DNA of 64,000 nucleotides from Bacillaceae bacterium JMAK1 (GTDB lineage: Bacteria; Bacillota; Bacilli; Bacillales; Marinococcaceae). The notes below the pieces were generated by a model. The model saw only the letters and a list, made by a program, of their open reading frames with translations, was not told the DNA's origin and did no database searches. Shown one piece after another: positions 44,741 through 53,267 of the stretch. How positions within the stretch are numbered: the first letter of the stretch is position 1; each line of letters starts with the position of its first letter. Location of the stretch: assembly GCA_012970285.1 (NCBI GenBank), contig JIBW01000007.1, forward strand, positions 124,001-188,000, in the 5' to 3' direction. Made by a program: the position numbers and the translations under genes.

Positions 44741-45814
44741 GTGAAAAAAGCAATTCCAACACTAATCATTAGTGTTCTAATTGTTGTTGGTTTTAGTTCA
44801 TATGCAATCCAGATGAGTGATGCTCTTTCTGAACGTCCGAACTTAGAGCGTGAGAATGAGGAAGGTGATCGTAGCGTTTTGGAAGGGCTAGTCTTCACTG
44901 GATATGCAGGTCACTATGATGAAGAGGTCATTTATGCGATCGACGGGGAAACGAATTATGAGAGTACAAGTTCGGTGTTTAAGAATTTTGGTACGGCAGG
45001 AAGTGTGCATCCAGAACTTGCAGAGCGCTATCCAGCATTTGCACGGAATTTGCATGGTCCGTATCATGAAGATGAGAATTTCATCGTGTCAGCAAGTTAT
45101 CAGATTGTGAGTAATGATTCAATTGATTACCACATTACGCTCAAGTTTCTAGATAAACAGTCAGAAGAACAATGGGAACTTGAAATACCGTTCGAAGATG
45201 CATCTTGGGGATGGGTGGAGAGCATTTATTTAGATCAAACAGACGTTCATGTGATCGTAGCAAAAGAAGAATGGGAGGACCAAGATGGTACTGCTTCAAG
45301 AAGCGAACATCTTGTTATTGATGTGAGGCAATCACAAGTGGTCGACCGTACGTCATTCGAAGGTTTGATTCATTCGTCTGCAACTGAATCAGAGCAGGAA
45401 GTACTCATTCAATTGGAAGATGAGTTAGTAGTGTACAATATGATCGATAAAGAGGTCGTTCAATCGTTCCAAGCGCCTGAAGAAGCTCACGCATTTGCGT
45501 TTTATTCCTTTATGCTGAGCAATGATCGTCTTTATTATTACGACCACGAGCGAGAGAGCTTGATGTATGATAACGGTGGGGAATTTGAACCTTTGATCGA
45601 CATTGATTCAATGGAAAACGACTACTTATATCATTATTCGTTTGTTGGGGAATACCTTTATTTGCTTTTTAACCATTATGAGACACTTAACGTAACGCAA
45701 CTGTATGTAATTGATCCGGTAACGAACGAAGTGGTGTACTCTGGTGATATTAAGGCAGAAAAAGAACCACCGATTGAACTATATTTTTATGATATTAACA
45801 AGCAGGAAATGTAA
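44741..45814 (+). CDS. Exported protein of the GntR-ABC operon, unknown
   Basis: A 357-residue protein with an N-terminal anchor or signal (KKAIPTLIISVLIVVGFSSYAI). The remainder is acidic and strand-rich, with repeated short segments such as LYYYDHERES and YLYLLFNHYE that suggest a beta-propeller-like surface domain. I recognise no family. The GTG start has AAGGGAGTG upstream. It lies 13 bases after the permease, so it should share the operon and may be an external partner. Confidence 0.7.
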   Translation: MKKAIPTLIISVLIVVGFSSYAIQMSDALSERPNLERENEEGDRSVLEGLVFTGYAGHYDEEVIYAIDGETNYESTSSVFKNFGTAGSVHPELAERYPAFARNLHGPYHEDENFIVSASYQIVSNDSIDYHITLKFLDKQSEEQWELEIPFEDASWGWVESIYLDQTDVHVIVAKEEWEDQDGTASRSEHLVIDVRQSQVVDRTSFEGLIHSSATESEQEVLIQLEDELVVYNMIDKEVVQSFQAPEEAHAFAFYSFMLSNDRLYYYDHERESLMYDNGGEFEPLIDIDSMENDYLYHYSFVGEYLYLLFNHYETLNVTQLYVIDPVTNEVVYSGDIKAEKEPPIELYFYDINKQEM

Positions 45815-45816
45815 TG

Positions 45817-45853
45817 AAGTCTTCTTAATGCAAAAGCATTAAGGAGGCTTTTC
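45817..45853 (+). terminator. Terminator of the GntR-ABC operon
   Basis: AAGTCTTCTTAATGC pairs with GCATTAAGGAGGCTT (two G-U) over an AAAA loop, then TTTCTT. Confidence 0.82.
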
Positions 45854-45980
45854 TTCGGATTGAAGCTTGTAAAAATAAAAAACTGGATGGTGTTCCCTTC
45901 AAGCTACAGTGTTGGAATTGTTGAGTCACTAAGGCTTCTATTGTAAACTTATCATACGTCAAATGATAATAGGTGAAAGT

Positions 45981-46286
45981 ATGTATATCGTAACATCAAC
46001 TGTAACCGTGCCTCGTGAGAAGACTGAAGAGGTTATTGATATTTATAAACATCGCTCTAGAAAAGTCGATCAAGCAGCAGGTTTCCAATCGTTTCACCTG
46101 CTTCAAAATGACAAAAAACCAGAAGAACTAACAGTTCATTTAATTTGGGATACTAAAGAAGATTATATTCGTTGGGTAAGTAGTGATGAATACAAAGAAA
46201 TTCATGAGCTTGAGAAGAAATATCCTGATCAAGAGCTCGCTTCAATTTCAGCCAAAGTTGGCATGTTCTCAGTGGTAGCAACATGA
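45981..46286 (+). CDS. ABM-domain monooxygenase, IsdG/HmoA-like
   Basis: A 101-residue antibiotic-biosynthesis-monooxygenase-fold protein. Trp65 (IRWVSSD) and His75 (YKEIHE) align with the Trp and heme-ligating His of IsdG-type heme monooxygenases, but the usual N-terminal Asn is replaced by Ser6/Thr7. Heme degradation is therefore possible but unsure. AGGTGA precedes the ATG at 45981. It is first in a tight cluster with cobalamin-binding and STAS proteins. Confidence 0.78.
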   Translation: MYIVTSTVTVPREKTEEVIDIYKHRSRKVDQAAGFQSFHLLQNDKKPEELTVHLIWDTKEDYIRWVSSDEYKEIHELEKKYPDQELASISAKVGMFSVVAT

Positions 46287-46633
46287 ATGAAGTAATAAAA
46301 AAACGCATCGCGCTTGAGGTTACAAAAGAAATATACCGTGACTTTCCTGATCTATGGGCGAAGTTTGGTGAGAACGGCCGTTTTCGTACAGAGGAAGATA
46401 ATATGCATCATCTTAATCATTTAGAAACGACGATGAAAATGAATGATGAATCGTACTTTCTTGATTATACGGAATGGTTAAACCGAGTGCTTACGAGTCG
46501 TAATGTAGGTACTCATCTCATTATTGATAATTTTGAACGGTTGATCCTGCATTTGCGTCATTACGGATCAGAAGAAGAACAGAAGGCGTACACAGGTTAT
46601 TTAAAAAGCGCCATTCAGCAACTACAAGATTAA
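46283..46633 (+). CDS. Small helical protein of the B12/STAS cluster
   Basis: A 116-residue, apparently all-helical protein with a conserved-looking core FGENGRFRTEEDNMHHLNHL (residues 28-47) and FLDYTEWLNRVLTSRNV. I recall similar segments fused in front of B12-binding domains in single-chain proteins of other bacteria, which would make this gene and the next a split version; that recall needs a search. It starts in an ATGA overlap with the monooxygenase gene and lies 22 bases before the cobalamin-binding gene. Confidence 0.68.
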   Translation: MNEVIKKRIALEVTKEIYRDFPDLWAKFGENGRFRTEEDNMHHLNHLETTMKMNDESYFLDYTEWLNRVLTSRNVGTHLIIDNFERLILHLRHYGSEEEQKAYTGYLKSAIQQLQD

Positions 46634-46655
46634 TTGCAAAAGAGGTGTTGACCAA

Positions 46656-47315
46656 TTGCATGAGTACGTAGAGAAATTCACTGAATATGTATTAGCTGGC
46701 GATGATGATCAAGCCAGTCGTCTCGTTGACTCAGCGGTGGCTCAATACACAAAAACCGAAGTGTTCGAGCAACTAATTACACCTGCAATGTATAAAGTTG
46801 GTGCACTTTGGGAGGAGAACAAGATATCGGTAGCTGATGAACACTTAGCGACGGCGGTTGTCGATATGATTATTACGTCTCTTGATCAAAAAGAACCTCA
46901 AGAAGAAGCACTTCCTGAAATGGGAAAGGTTTTAATTGGGGGCGTTGAAGCCGAGGAGCATTATCTAGGGCTTAAGATGGTAAGTTCAAGATTCAGAGAC
47001 TATCGTTGGAACGTTCGGTATTTGGGACCGAATTTACCACTTAGTCACCTTCACACGATGGCACAAATGTGGAAGCCAGATGTAATTGTACTATCTGTTG
47101 CACTTGCGTACCGTCTGCCGTCAGTAACAGAATATGTTGATGCGTTTTCGAAGTTTGAGCACCAACCGACAATCTTAATTGGAGGACGAGTGGCTCCGAA
47201 GCTACAATCGACATTTTTAGAGTACAACAACGTATTCGTGCTTGAAGGGCTAGATGCACTGGATCAATGGATTGAGACTGGGAAGGTAGGAAGCGTACAT
47301 GCAGGAACCAAGTAA
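46656..47315 (+). CDS. Cobalamin-binding protein with photoreceptor-type Wx9EH motif
   Basis: A 219-residue protein with a helical cap (residues 1-78) and a Rossmann B12-binding domain (about 89-215). Trp52, nine residues, then Glu62-His63 gives the Wx9EH motif of CarH/LitR-type adenosylcobalamin photoreceptors. The lower-ligand motif is ExHxxG (Glu100, His102, Gly105), with SVAL at 147-150 and GG at 176-177. The residue after Trp52 is Glu, where CarH has a His used after photolysis. There is no DNA-binding domain. The TTG start has AGAGGTG eight bases upstream. Confidence 0.88.
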   Translation: MHEYVEKFTEYVLAGDDDQASRLVDSAVAQYTKTEVFEQLITPAMYKVGALWEENKISVADEHLATAVVDMIITSLDQKEPQEEALPEMGKVLIGGVEAEEHYLGLKMVSSRFRDYRWNVRYLGPNLPLSHLHTMAQMWKPDVIVLSVALAYRLPSVTEYVDAFSKFEHQPTILIGGRVAPKLQSTFLEYNNVFVLEGLDALDQWIETGKVGSVHAGTK

Positions 47316-48066
47316 CAGTCACCTTCCTCTTCCATCTTTTAAAATTGATAAGAATTACGATATTTTGGAGCGCTCTACAGAAGCTGTTAAATATTTCAAA
47401 GCAGAGCGTTCCTTTTTAGCGATTGTTGATGAAGATAGCGTAAATAAAGTAAAGCATTGGTTGCAACCTGAACATGAACAGATGAGGATTGAGGTGAATG
47501 TGTTCACCGTCGATGGAGAACTTATTCTCGTTGATCTTTATGTTGGTTGGATTAGCGAATTGCATGCAGAAGTACTCGTCGTCAAAAAGGACGAAGCGTT
47601 CTCGAGAGTTATGAATCAACTCGCTCAATTGCGATCAAGGTTACAAGATACGAACATGCAGCTTATGGTCGAGAAAGAACGGTTAGAAGTGACGATGGAA
47701 GAGAACCGTCAATTGTCTGCGCCGTTTATTACGTTAAACGATGACGTAGCACTCGTTCCGATGTTTGGAGATCTTGACGATAAGAAGATACGATCTGTAG
47801 AAGACAAATTGCTTAAGCAAATTTATGAAGATAGTGCAGATTATATTATTTTTGACTTTACGGCTGTGGGAAAGATTTCGGATTATGGAATGGTCGGGCT
47901 TAAAAATATGCTTCAATCGCTTTCCGTTATGGGGATGAGCGTAACGATTGCAGGTGTTGATCGCTCAGTCGCAGCTTCTTTTCAACAATTTGAAGTTCAG
48001 AAATGGAATTTAACGTTTAAGCATTCTTTAGAGAGTGCGCTAAAAAGCATGAATGTCACGCAATAA
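47299..48066 (+). CDS. PAS-like / STAS domain signalling protein
   Basis: A 255-residue protein: PAS-like fold at about 13-98, a coiled-coil linker at about 100-140 and an RsbR-like STAS domain at about 142-250 (FITLNDDVALVPMFGDLDD, then IIFDFTAVGKISDYGMVGL). The position corresponding to RsbR Thr171 appears to be Tyr196, and the second phosphosite region reads VDRSVAASF. Such STAS proteins are outputs of partner-switching or stressosome systems. It overlaps the cobalamin-binding gene by 17 bases, so it is the likely downstream partner. Confidence 0.85.
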   Translation: MQEPSNSHLPLPSFKIDKNYDILERSTEAVKYFKAERSFLAIVDEDSVNKVKHWLQPEHEQMRIEVNVFTVDGELILVDLYVGWISELHAEVLVVKKDEAFSRVMNQLAQLRSRLQDTNMQLMVEKERLEVTMEENRQLSAPFITLNDDVALVPMFGDLDDKKIRSVEDKLLKQIYEDSADYIIFDFTAVGKISDYGMVGLKNMLQSLSVMGMSVTIAGVDRSVAASFQQFEVQKWNLTFKHSLESALKSMNVTQ

Positions 48067-48088
48067 ATGCGGAGATTCATGCTTTTTA
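48042..48088 (+). terminator. Terminator of the B12/STAS cluster
   Basis: A 13-bp perfect stem AAAAAGCATGAAT/ATTCATGCTTTTT (48042-48054, 48075-48087). The left arm lies inside the last codons of the STAS gene. It separates the cluster from the chemoreceptor gene. Confidence 0.8.
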
Positions 48089-48175
48089 TATTGCACTTTA
48101 GTCTTGGTTTAGTGATAATGCATTTGTGGGTATAAAGAATTATTAATGATTCAAAAATAAAGGAGATAAGAACTA

Positions 48176-49705
48176 TTGAAAGCGAAGAAAAATAAGGTCA
48201 TGCTCTTTTTTACAGGTTTTTTCATTGGAATTCTATTTATTGTCATGTTTTTACACCGAGGGATCGGTTGGCTCGATCGTTACCTCATTTTAACAGGGAG
48301 AGTAGGCAATGGAGATTTCACGCTAGTCATAACCTTTTTGCTAATTCTACCTGTTGTGTTTTTTATTGTTGCTGTATTGTATTATACCCGATCAAAAGAG
48401 CATGCCCTTATTGAATGGTTCGTTATGCTTTCTCTTACATTTGGAAGTATAGCGTTAATCGCAATCGGCGATGGACTTATTGAATATCATTTTTCAATTT
48501 TTATGGTGCTCGCAGCGCTGGCTTATTATGAGCACATGCGGTTGTTGATTGTGAGTACCGTGATTTTTGCACTACAACATTTTGTTGGGTATTTTGCATT
48601 CCCAGAATTGATATGTGGAACTGGGGATTATCCATTTTCATTGCTAATGATTCACGCTGTATTTTTACTTGTGACTTCAGGTGTGTTACTGACGCAAATA
48701 CGGGTACGTAGTCAGTATATTGCAGATGTTCAAGAAACCGATGACCGCCAACAGAAGTTGATCAAATCTCTCGTAGAACGCGTGGCAAAAACGTCAGATA
48801 TTGTTACGTCAAACGTCGAGAAATTGGACAACTCTTCAAAGCGATCAACAGAAGCATCGCTAAAAAATAGAGAATCATTCTCACAAATGGAAGCAGGCGC
48901 TTTAATCCAAGTGGAGAATGCTGTGCTTAGTCAATCAGCGTTGAAGAATGTAGAAGATCTTGTTAGTCAAATTGTACAGACAGGCAAAGAGTCAGAGTCC
49001 ATTGCAAGGGAGGCGAGTCACTCAGCGACTGCTGGTTCTACGTATATGAGTGATTCAATGATGCATATGGCAGGGATTGCAAGTCATATGAATCACATGT
49101 ATGAGCAAATGACGAGTTTGAACGAGAAGATGAGAGAAATTGAAAAGGTCACAGAATTTATTACGACGATTGGTGAACAAACAAACCTATTGGCGTTGAA
49201 CGCTTCAATCGAAGCGGCGAGAGCAGGTAAGGAAGGAAAAGGGTTCTCAGTCGTTGCAAAAGAAATGCGTCGCTTGTCCGAACAATCGAGTGAGAATGCT
49301 CGGATTATTGTGAAGGTCATTTCACAAATCCAAGCTGAGACGAGCAAGCTAAATGAACGCATTGCGAAAGCGCAAAAAGATAGTAAATCTGGACTCAACC
49401 AGTCTGAACAAACGAAACAACGATTTGAGAGTATTGCTCTTAAAGTGGAAGGCGTGCATGAACGGTTGTTGCAATCGTTCCATCATACCAGCACCATTCA
49501 TGCTGAAATGGAAAAAGCACTAGAAAACGTCGAGAGTATGACGAGCGTTACTGAACAGTATCGTCAAACAATTAATGAGAGTGCTGCCGTTTCAGAGAAA
49601 GATCGGAACGATCGCCTTATTATGAATCAATCGATTCATGACTTAAAACAACTTATCCTAAATCTCCATGATGACTTAGGTGAGTTACGTGCACAAGAGC
49701 TGTAA
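48176..49705 (+). CDS. Methyl-accepting chemotaxis protein, multi-helix sensor
   Basis: A 509-residue chemoreceptor. The N-terminal about 175 residues form roughly six membrane helices with no large extracellular domain, then a long cytoplasmic signalling coiled coil with no obvious HAMP. The tip [29 protein letters not shown] (near residues 332-360) is the conserved CheA/CheW-contact region. Sensing is probably within the membrane or by redox/energy state (inference). The TTG start has AAAGGAGAT nine bases upstream. It stands alone, behind a terminator. Confidence 0.88.
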   Translation: MKAKKNKVMLFFTGFFIGILFIVMFLHRGIGWLDRYLILTGRVGNGDFTLVITFLLILPVVFFIVAVLYYTRSKEHALIEWFVMLSLTFGSIALIAIGDGLIEYHFSIFMVLAALAYYEHMRLLIVSTVIFALQHFVGYFAFPELICGTGDYPFSLLMIHAVFLLVTSGVLLTQIRVRSQYIADVQETDDRQQKLIKSLVERVAKTSDIVTSNVEKLDNSSKRSTEASLKNRESFSQMEAGALIQVENAVLSQSALKNVEDLVSQIVQTGKESESIAREASHSATAGSTYMSDSMMHMAGIASHMNHMYEQMTSLNEKMREIEKVTEFITTIGEQTNLLALNASIEAARAGKEGKGFSVVAKEMRRLSEQSSENARIIVKVISQIQAETSKLNERIAKAQKDSKSGLNQSEQTKQRFESIALKVEGVHERLLQSFHHTSTIHAEMEKALENVESMTSVTEQYRQTINESAAVSEKDRNDRLIMNQSIHDLKQLILNLHDDLGELRAQEL

Positions 49706-49716
49706 AGAAGGTGGGA

Positions 49717-50709
49717 TTGGATTTGTTTGAAACGATTCAACGTGCGGTGCATGCTCAAATTATCCCTGGAGCGGTCGTTGCTGTTGAAAAGGGCAAAGAT
49801 CGTACAATTGAAGTTTTTGGGAAGAAACACCCTCGTATTAATAACGAGCCGATGAAACAGGACACACAATTCGACATTGCTTCTTTAACGAAAGTTGTCG
49901 CTGGTGTGCCGATTGTTTTTCATTTGATTGCACGTGGTCGATTGCAATTAGACCAGCCTGTTGCCGAGGTGTTGCCTGATTGGAGAGAGTCTCGTGTAAC
50001 AATCCGTCATTTGTTGCAACATACGTCAGGTTTAAAAGCGGATCACCCAACGAAATATGAAGGGTTTGAACGTGAGGCTATATATAAGGATCTGATGCAA
50101 TCACCGCTACAATCGACGCCAGGAGCGCAGAGAGTCTATTCAGATCTTGGAATGATGATGTTATATTACGCCTGTACGAGTGTGATGGATATTCCCTATG
50201 AAGAGTATTTCATTCAACATGTGGCAAGGCCGCTCGGCTTAAAGAACACGAGGTTCTTACCGAATCAAATCGGACCAATCGCGGCTACGGAGTATGACCC
50301 AGTACGTGGGAGTTACAAGCATGGGGTTGTGCACGATGAGAAGGCAGAGCGGATGGGTGGTGTGAGCGCTCATGCAGGGTTGTTCTCTACGGTTTCAGAC
50401 TTGTTAACGTTTTTATCGATGATGAAACAAGACGGAGCGAAGCTATTTGATGCAGCCCTTATTCGAGAAGCGAAAGCTGGACTTGGTTTTGAAGTGGAAG
50501 GTACGACGTACCGTCATACTGGATTCACTGGTGTTCACATGTGGGGTGATGATCGCCATGATCTACGTATGGTCTTGTTAACAAACCGTGTCCACTTTGG
50601 AAGACAGGTGTCTATTCAGTCGCTCAGGAAACAAATCGACGATGCAATTAAGCAAAAATGGGCATCTGCTACGAGCGATTCACCCATCCGAAACATAGAT
50701 TGTAAGTAA
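49717..50709 (+). CDS. Serine beta-lactamase-like hydrolase
   Basis: A class C beta-lactamase/DD-peptidase fold enzyme of about 330 residues. The nucleophile motif SLTK is at 56-59, YSD follows at the YxN position (VYSDLG), and HTGF replaces KTG. No signal peptide is visible, so it is probably cytosolic, like many esterase-type members. The start is uncertain among GTG 49711, TTG 49717 and TTG 49723 behind AAGAAGGTGG. It is six to eighteen bases after the chemoreceptor stop, so it is probably co-transcribed with it. Confidence 0.82.
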   Translation: MDLFETIQRAVHAQIIPGAVVAVEKGKDRTIEVFGKKHPRINNEPMKQDTQFDIASLTKVVAGVPIVFHLIARGRLQLDQPVAEVLPDWRESRVTIRHLLQHTSGLKADHPTKYEGFEREAIYKDLMQSPLQSTPGAQRVYSDLGMMMLYYACTSVMDIPYEEYFIQHVARPLGLKNTRFLPNQIGPIAATEYDPVRGSYKHGVVHDEKAERMGGVSAHAGLFSTVSDLLTFLSMMKQDGAKLFDAALIREAKAGLGFEVEGTTYRHTGFTGVHMWGDDRHDLRMVLLTNRVHFGRQVSIQSLRKQIDDAIKQKWASATSDSPIRNIDCK

Positions 50710-50731
50710 CTGATGTTTTAGGAGGGTTCGC

Positions 50732-50974
50732 ATGTTTCCAAGACGACCACCAAAATGGCAACACCCGTTTCCGTTACCGGGTCCAATGAAGCCAGGGCAA
50801 GAAGTCATTATCCCTGAAGTATTTACGGTTCAACACCAGCACATCAAGAACCACGTATACAAACACGTTCCTGTCTATCCAAAGACATATAGCGAGGAAT
50901 ACGACCAACAAGTTGTTCATATGAATTGGCATCATCATCATCCACCTCACCCTCGGAGAAGACCGTTCTTCTAA
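50732..50974 (+). CDS. CotD-family spore coat protein
   Basis: An 80-residue His-, Pro- and Tyr-rich protein: VFTVQHQHIKNHVYKHVPVYPKTYS, then HHHHPPHPRRRP. This is the CotD-type inner-coat pattern and marks the organism as a spore former. AGGAGGG precedes the ATG at 50732. It probably has its own mother-cell promoter in the 3' part of the previous gene (not identified). A terminator follows. Confidence 0.82.
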   Translation: MFPRRPPKWQHPFPLPGPMKPGQEVIIPEVFTVQHQHIKNHVYKHVPVYPKTYSEEYDQQVVHMNWHHHHPPHPRRRPFF

Positions 50975-50980
50975 TGAACA

Positions 50981-51017
50981 AAAACTGTCAGTCTAAGTAG
51001 ATTGACAGTTTTTTTAT
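50981..51017 (+). terminator. Terminator of the CotD-like gene
   Basis: AAAACTGTCAGTCT pairs with AGATTGACAGTTTT (one mismatch/bulge), followed by a T run. Confidence 0.85.
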
Positions 51018-51136
51018 TAAATGAGTAGAAGATGTTTTTGGATAAAGTGTTCGCCGCCTATAAAGCCTATTGCTGTATACTAGATAAAGACAAAAAATTC
51101 TGTACGAATCATAACGTTAAGTTGGAGGTACTGGGC

Positions 51137-52150
51137 ATGACTGAACCATTTGAAGTAGACGTTAGCCAATTTCGGGGGTCGTCGTATGATATTGGGTTTC
51201 ATTCAGGACAGCAAGTGAAAGGGAAGAAGATTGTTGACGTTTTTGAGAATGTGACTCGTGATCAGATCGATGTTGATGAAATGAAAACTCTGTACAAGAC
51301 ATATGCTCCTCATTTGCTTGATGAAATGGAAGGGATATCTGAAGCACTACAATTACCGTTTGCTAAGGTTGCCGCTTGTTTTAGCGGGTATGATATTCCG
51401 AAAGTAGAGGCAATGGGATGTTCTACGATGATGTTAGATTCGTATTATGTTCGTAACTATGATTTTGCGCCTGAATTGTATGATCACCGGTTTGCATTGA
51501 GCGATCCGAAAGAGGCGTTCGCAACGGCAGGTTATCCTTTGCAACTACTTGGAAGGCATGATGGGGTTAATGAACATGGCCTTGTCGCTGGCTTTCATTT
51601 CGTGAGTAACACGGATTACAAGACTGGGATCTCCGCGTGGACAGCTGTACGGATGGTGTTGGATACGTGTAGATCTACAGAAGATGCTATTGAGTTATTG
51701 CAGGCGATTCCTCATGCTGCTTGTTACAATTTCTCAATTGCAGATGCTTTTGGTAAACAAGTAGCCGTTGAAGCAACCCCTACGACTGTGAACGTACGGT
51801 ACTCAACAAACGCGTTAGCTTGCGTAAACCACTTTCAAACTGAAACACTTCAGTCAGCCAATCGAACAAACATCGAAGGATCAAAAAAGCGAAACGACTA
51901 CATTCAAAAACTCCTAGAGCAAAATGTATCGTTTGAAGATGCCGTTCGATTGTTTTCAGTGGAAGATTCTCCTTTATTTTATACAGATTATGATGAGTTG
52001 TTTGGAACACTACATACGTTTGCCTATGAGTTTACGACTTCGCGTGTTGTAACGTGTCCTGCTGGTAGAATTGACATATTGGACTTTATCTTTACTGACT
52101 GGGTAAATGGAGAGAATCTACGTACGAATCGTCTGTTAGGGGAGCGTTGA
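51137..52150 (+). CDS. C45-family autoproteolytic acyltransferase/hydrolase
   Basis: A 337-residue Ntn-hydrolase related to acyl-CoA:6-aminopenicillanate acyltransferase (peptidase family C45). Self-cleavage before Cys95 (AMGCSTMML) would expose the nucleophile. RNYDF and the GRHDGVNEHGL segment are typical family motifs. The ATG at 51137 has TTGGAGG about seven bases upstream, so the longer frame from 51032 is discarded. The natural substrate is unknown, probably an N-acyl amide. Confidence 0.83.
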   Translation: MTEPFEVDVSQFRGSSYDIGFHSGQQVKGKKIVDVFENVTRDQIDVDEMKTLYKTYAPHLLDEMEGISEALQLPFAKVAACFSGYDIPKVEAMGCSTMMLDSYYVRNYDFAPELYDHRFALSDPKEAFATAGYPLQLLGRHDGVNEHGLVAGFHFVSNTDYKTGISAWTAVRMVLDTCRSTEDAIELLQAIPHAACYNFSIADAFGKQVAVEATPTTVNVRYSTNALACVNHFQTETLQSANRTNIEGSKKRNDYIQKLLEQNVSFEDAVRLFSVEDSPLFYTDYDELFGTLHTFAYEFTTSRVVTCPAGRIDILDFIFTDWVNGENLRTNRLLGER

Positions 52151-52155
52151 TCCTA

Positions 52156-52539
52156 CTATAAGAATTCTGGATTGAATCCTCTCTTTATACAAGCCTCTTG
52201 CGGTTTATGAACAGCGATTGCACGTTCAGAGACTGTTAAGACATCAAATTGAAGCTTGAAAAACTCAAACGTAACCATGCCAGTTGTACAATTTAACAGG
52301 ATATTCACCGTGTAACCACGACCGACAATGCCCTCGCTGTATTGATCTAGCTCATCAAAATTAATCGGTTCACCTGTGAAGTCTTCGAAAGGCGGTTCAT
52401 AACCGCCTTTCGTTTCATCGAATGACCTGAGATCTAGAATTAAACCACCAATAAACAGCAGCGTGGAAAGCGCGCCAATAGTGGCTAGTAGATAAACGCA
52501 TGATTTGCGTACGAGCTTAACGTAGTGGTTCATCGTCAT
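52156..52539 (-). CDS. Membrane-anchored hypothetical protein after the response regulator
   Basis: A 127-residue protein with one N-terminal hydrophobic helix (VYLLATIGALSTLLFIGGLIL) and a small exterior domain with two cysteines (LLNCTTG and EACIKRG). It lies 17 bases after the response regulator stop and so ends the MMPL-kinase-regulator operon. The start could be ATG 52539 or 52533. No family is recognised. Confidence 0.62.
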   Translation of the reverse strand: MTMNHYVKLVRKSCVYLLATIGALSTLLFIGGLILDLRSFDETKGGYEPPFEDFTGEPINFDELDQYSEGIVGRGYTVNILLNCTTGMVTFEFFKLQFDVLTVSERAIAVHKPQEACIKRGFNPEFL

Positions 52540-52556
52540 ACCGCCCTTCGATTTGT

Positions 52557-53267
52557 TCAAGATTGCTTTGTAGTCCTTTGCTTTTTAAAGCGGTACCCAA
52601 CACCCCAAACCGTTTCAATTTCATCAAATTCAATCGTGTTAATCGATAGCTTATCGCGGATTTTTTTTACGTGCACGGTGATCGTTGTTGGGTCATTGAT
52701 CGCATCCATTTTCCAAATTCGTTCGTAAAGATGCTCTTTCGAAAATACTTGACCAACGTTTAGGACAAGAAAGCTAAGCAAATCAAATTCTTTGGCCCGA
52801 AGTGCAATTTCAGTACCATCAATCTCGACCGTACGAGCGCTATGATCGATAAATAGCCGTCCAATTGTCGTTTGGTCGGTCGAAGGTTCATGCATGGACG
52901 TAAGTCGTTCGTATCTTGCTACGTGAGCCTTTACTTTGGCGACCAATTGGTTAGGATTAAACGGCTTAAAGATATAGTCATCCGCTCCCAAGCCAAGTCC
53001 GCGAATAAAATCAATATCCTCGGCTCGTGCAGTGACCATAAGAATGGGCACTTCTTTGACATTGCGAATCGATCTGCAAATTGAAAAACCGTCCAACCCT
53101 GGTAACATGACGTCTAACACAATGAGGTCATAGTTGTTGGTTAATGCAAGTTCGAGTCCTTCTGTTCCAGAGTGCTTGATGTCGACTGTAAAGCCATTAA
53201 TTTCAAGGTAATCTTTTTGGAGTTCAGAGATGCTTTTGTCATCTTCAATAATTAGAATTCGTTTCAT
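52557..53267 (-). CDS. OmpR-family response regulator
   Basis: A 236-residue regulator: receiver domain with phospho-acceptor Asp52 (IVLDVMLPG), the acidic pair IIEDD and FKPF with the conserved Lys, then a C-terminal OmpR/PhoB winged helix (VWGVGYRF). The ATG at 53267 has GAGGAGA eight bases upstream. Its 5' end overlaps the kinase gene by 23 bases. It likely controls this operon, including the MMPL transporter. Confidence 0.92.
   Translation of the reverse strand: MKRILIIEDDKSISELQKDYLEINGFTVDIKHSGTEGLELALTNNYDLIVLDVMLPGLDGFSICRSIRNVKEVPILMVTARAEDIDFIRGLGLGADDYIFKPFNPNQLVAKVKAHVARYERLTSMHEPSTDQTTIGRLFIDHSARTVEIDGTEIALRAKEFDLLSFLVLNVGQVFSKEHLYERIWKMDAINDPTTITVHVKKIRDKLSINTIEFDEIETVWGVGYRFKKQRTTKQS

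Noticed and set aside
51032-51136. N-terminal extension of the C45 acyltransferase
   Set aside because: A strong TTGGAGG precedes the ATG at 51137, and the upstream 35 codons look like leader sequence rather than part of the fold.
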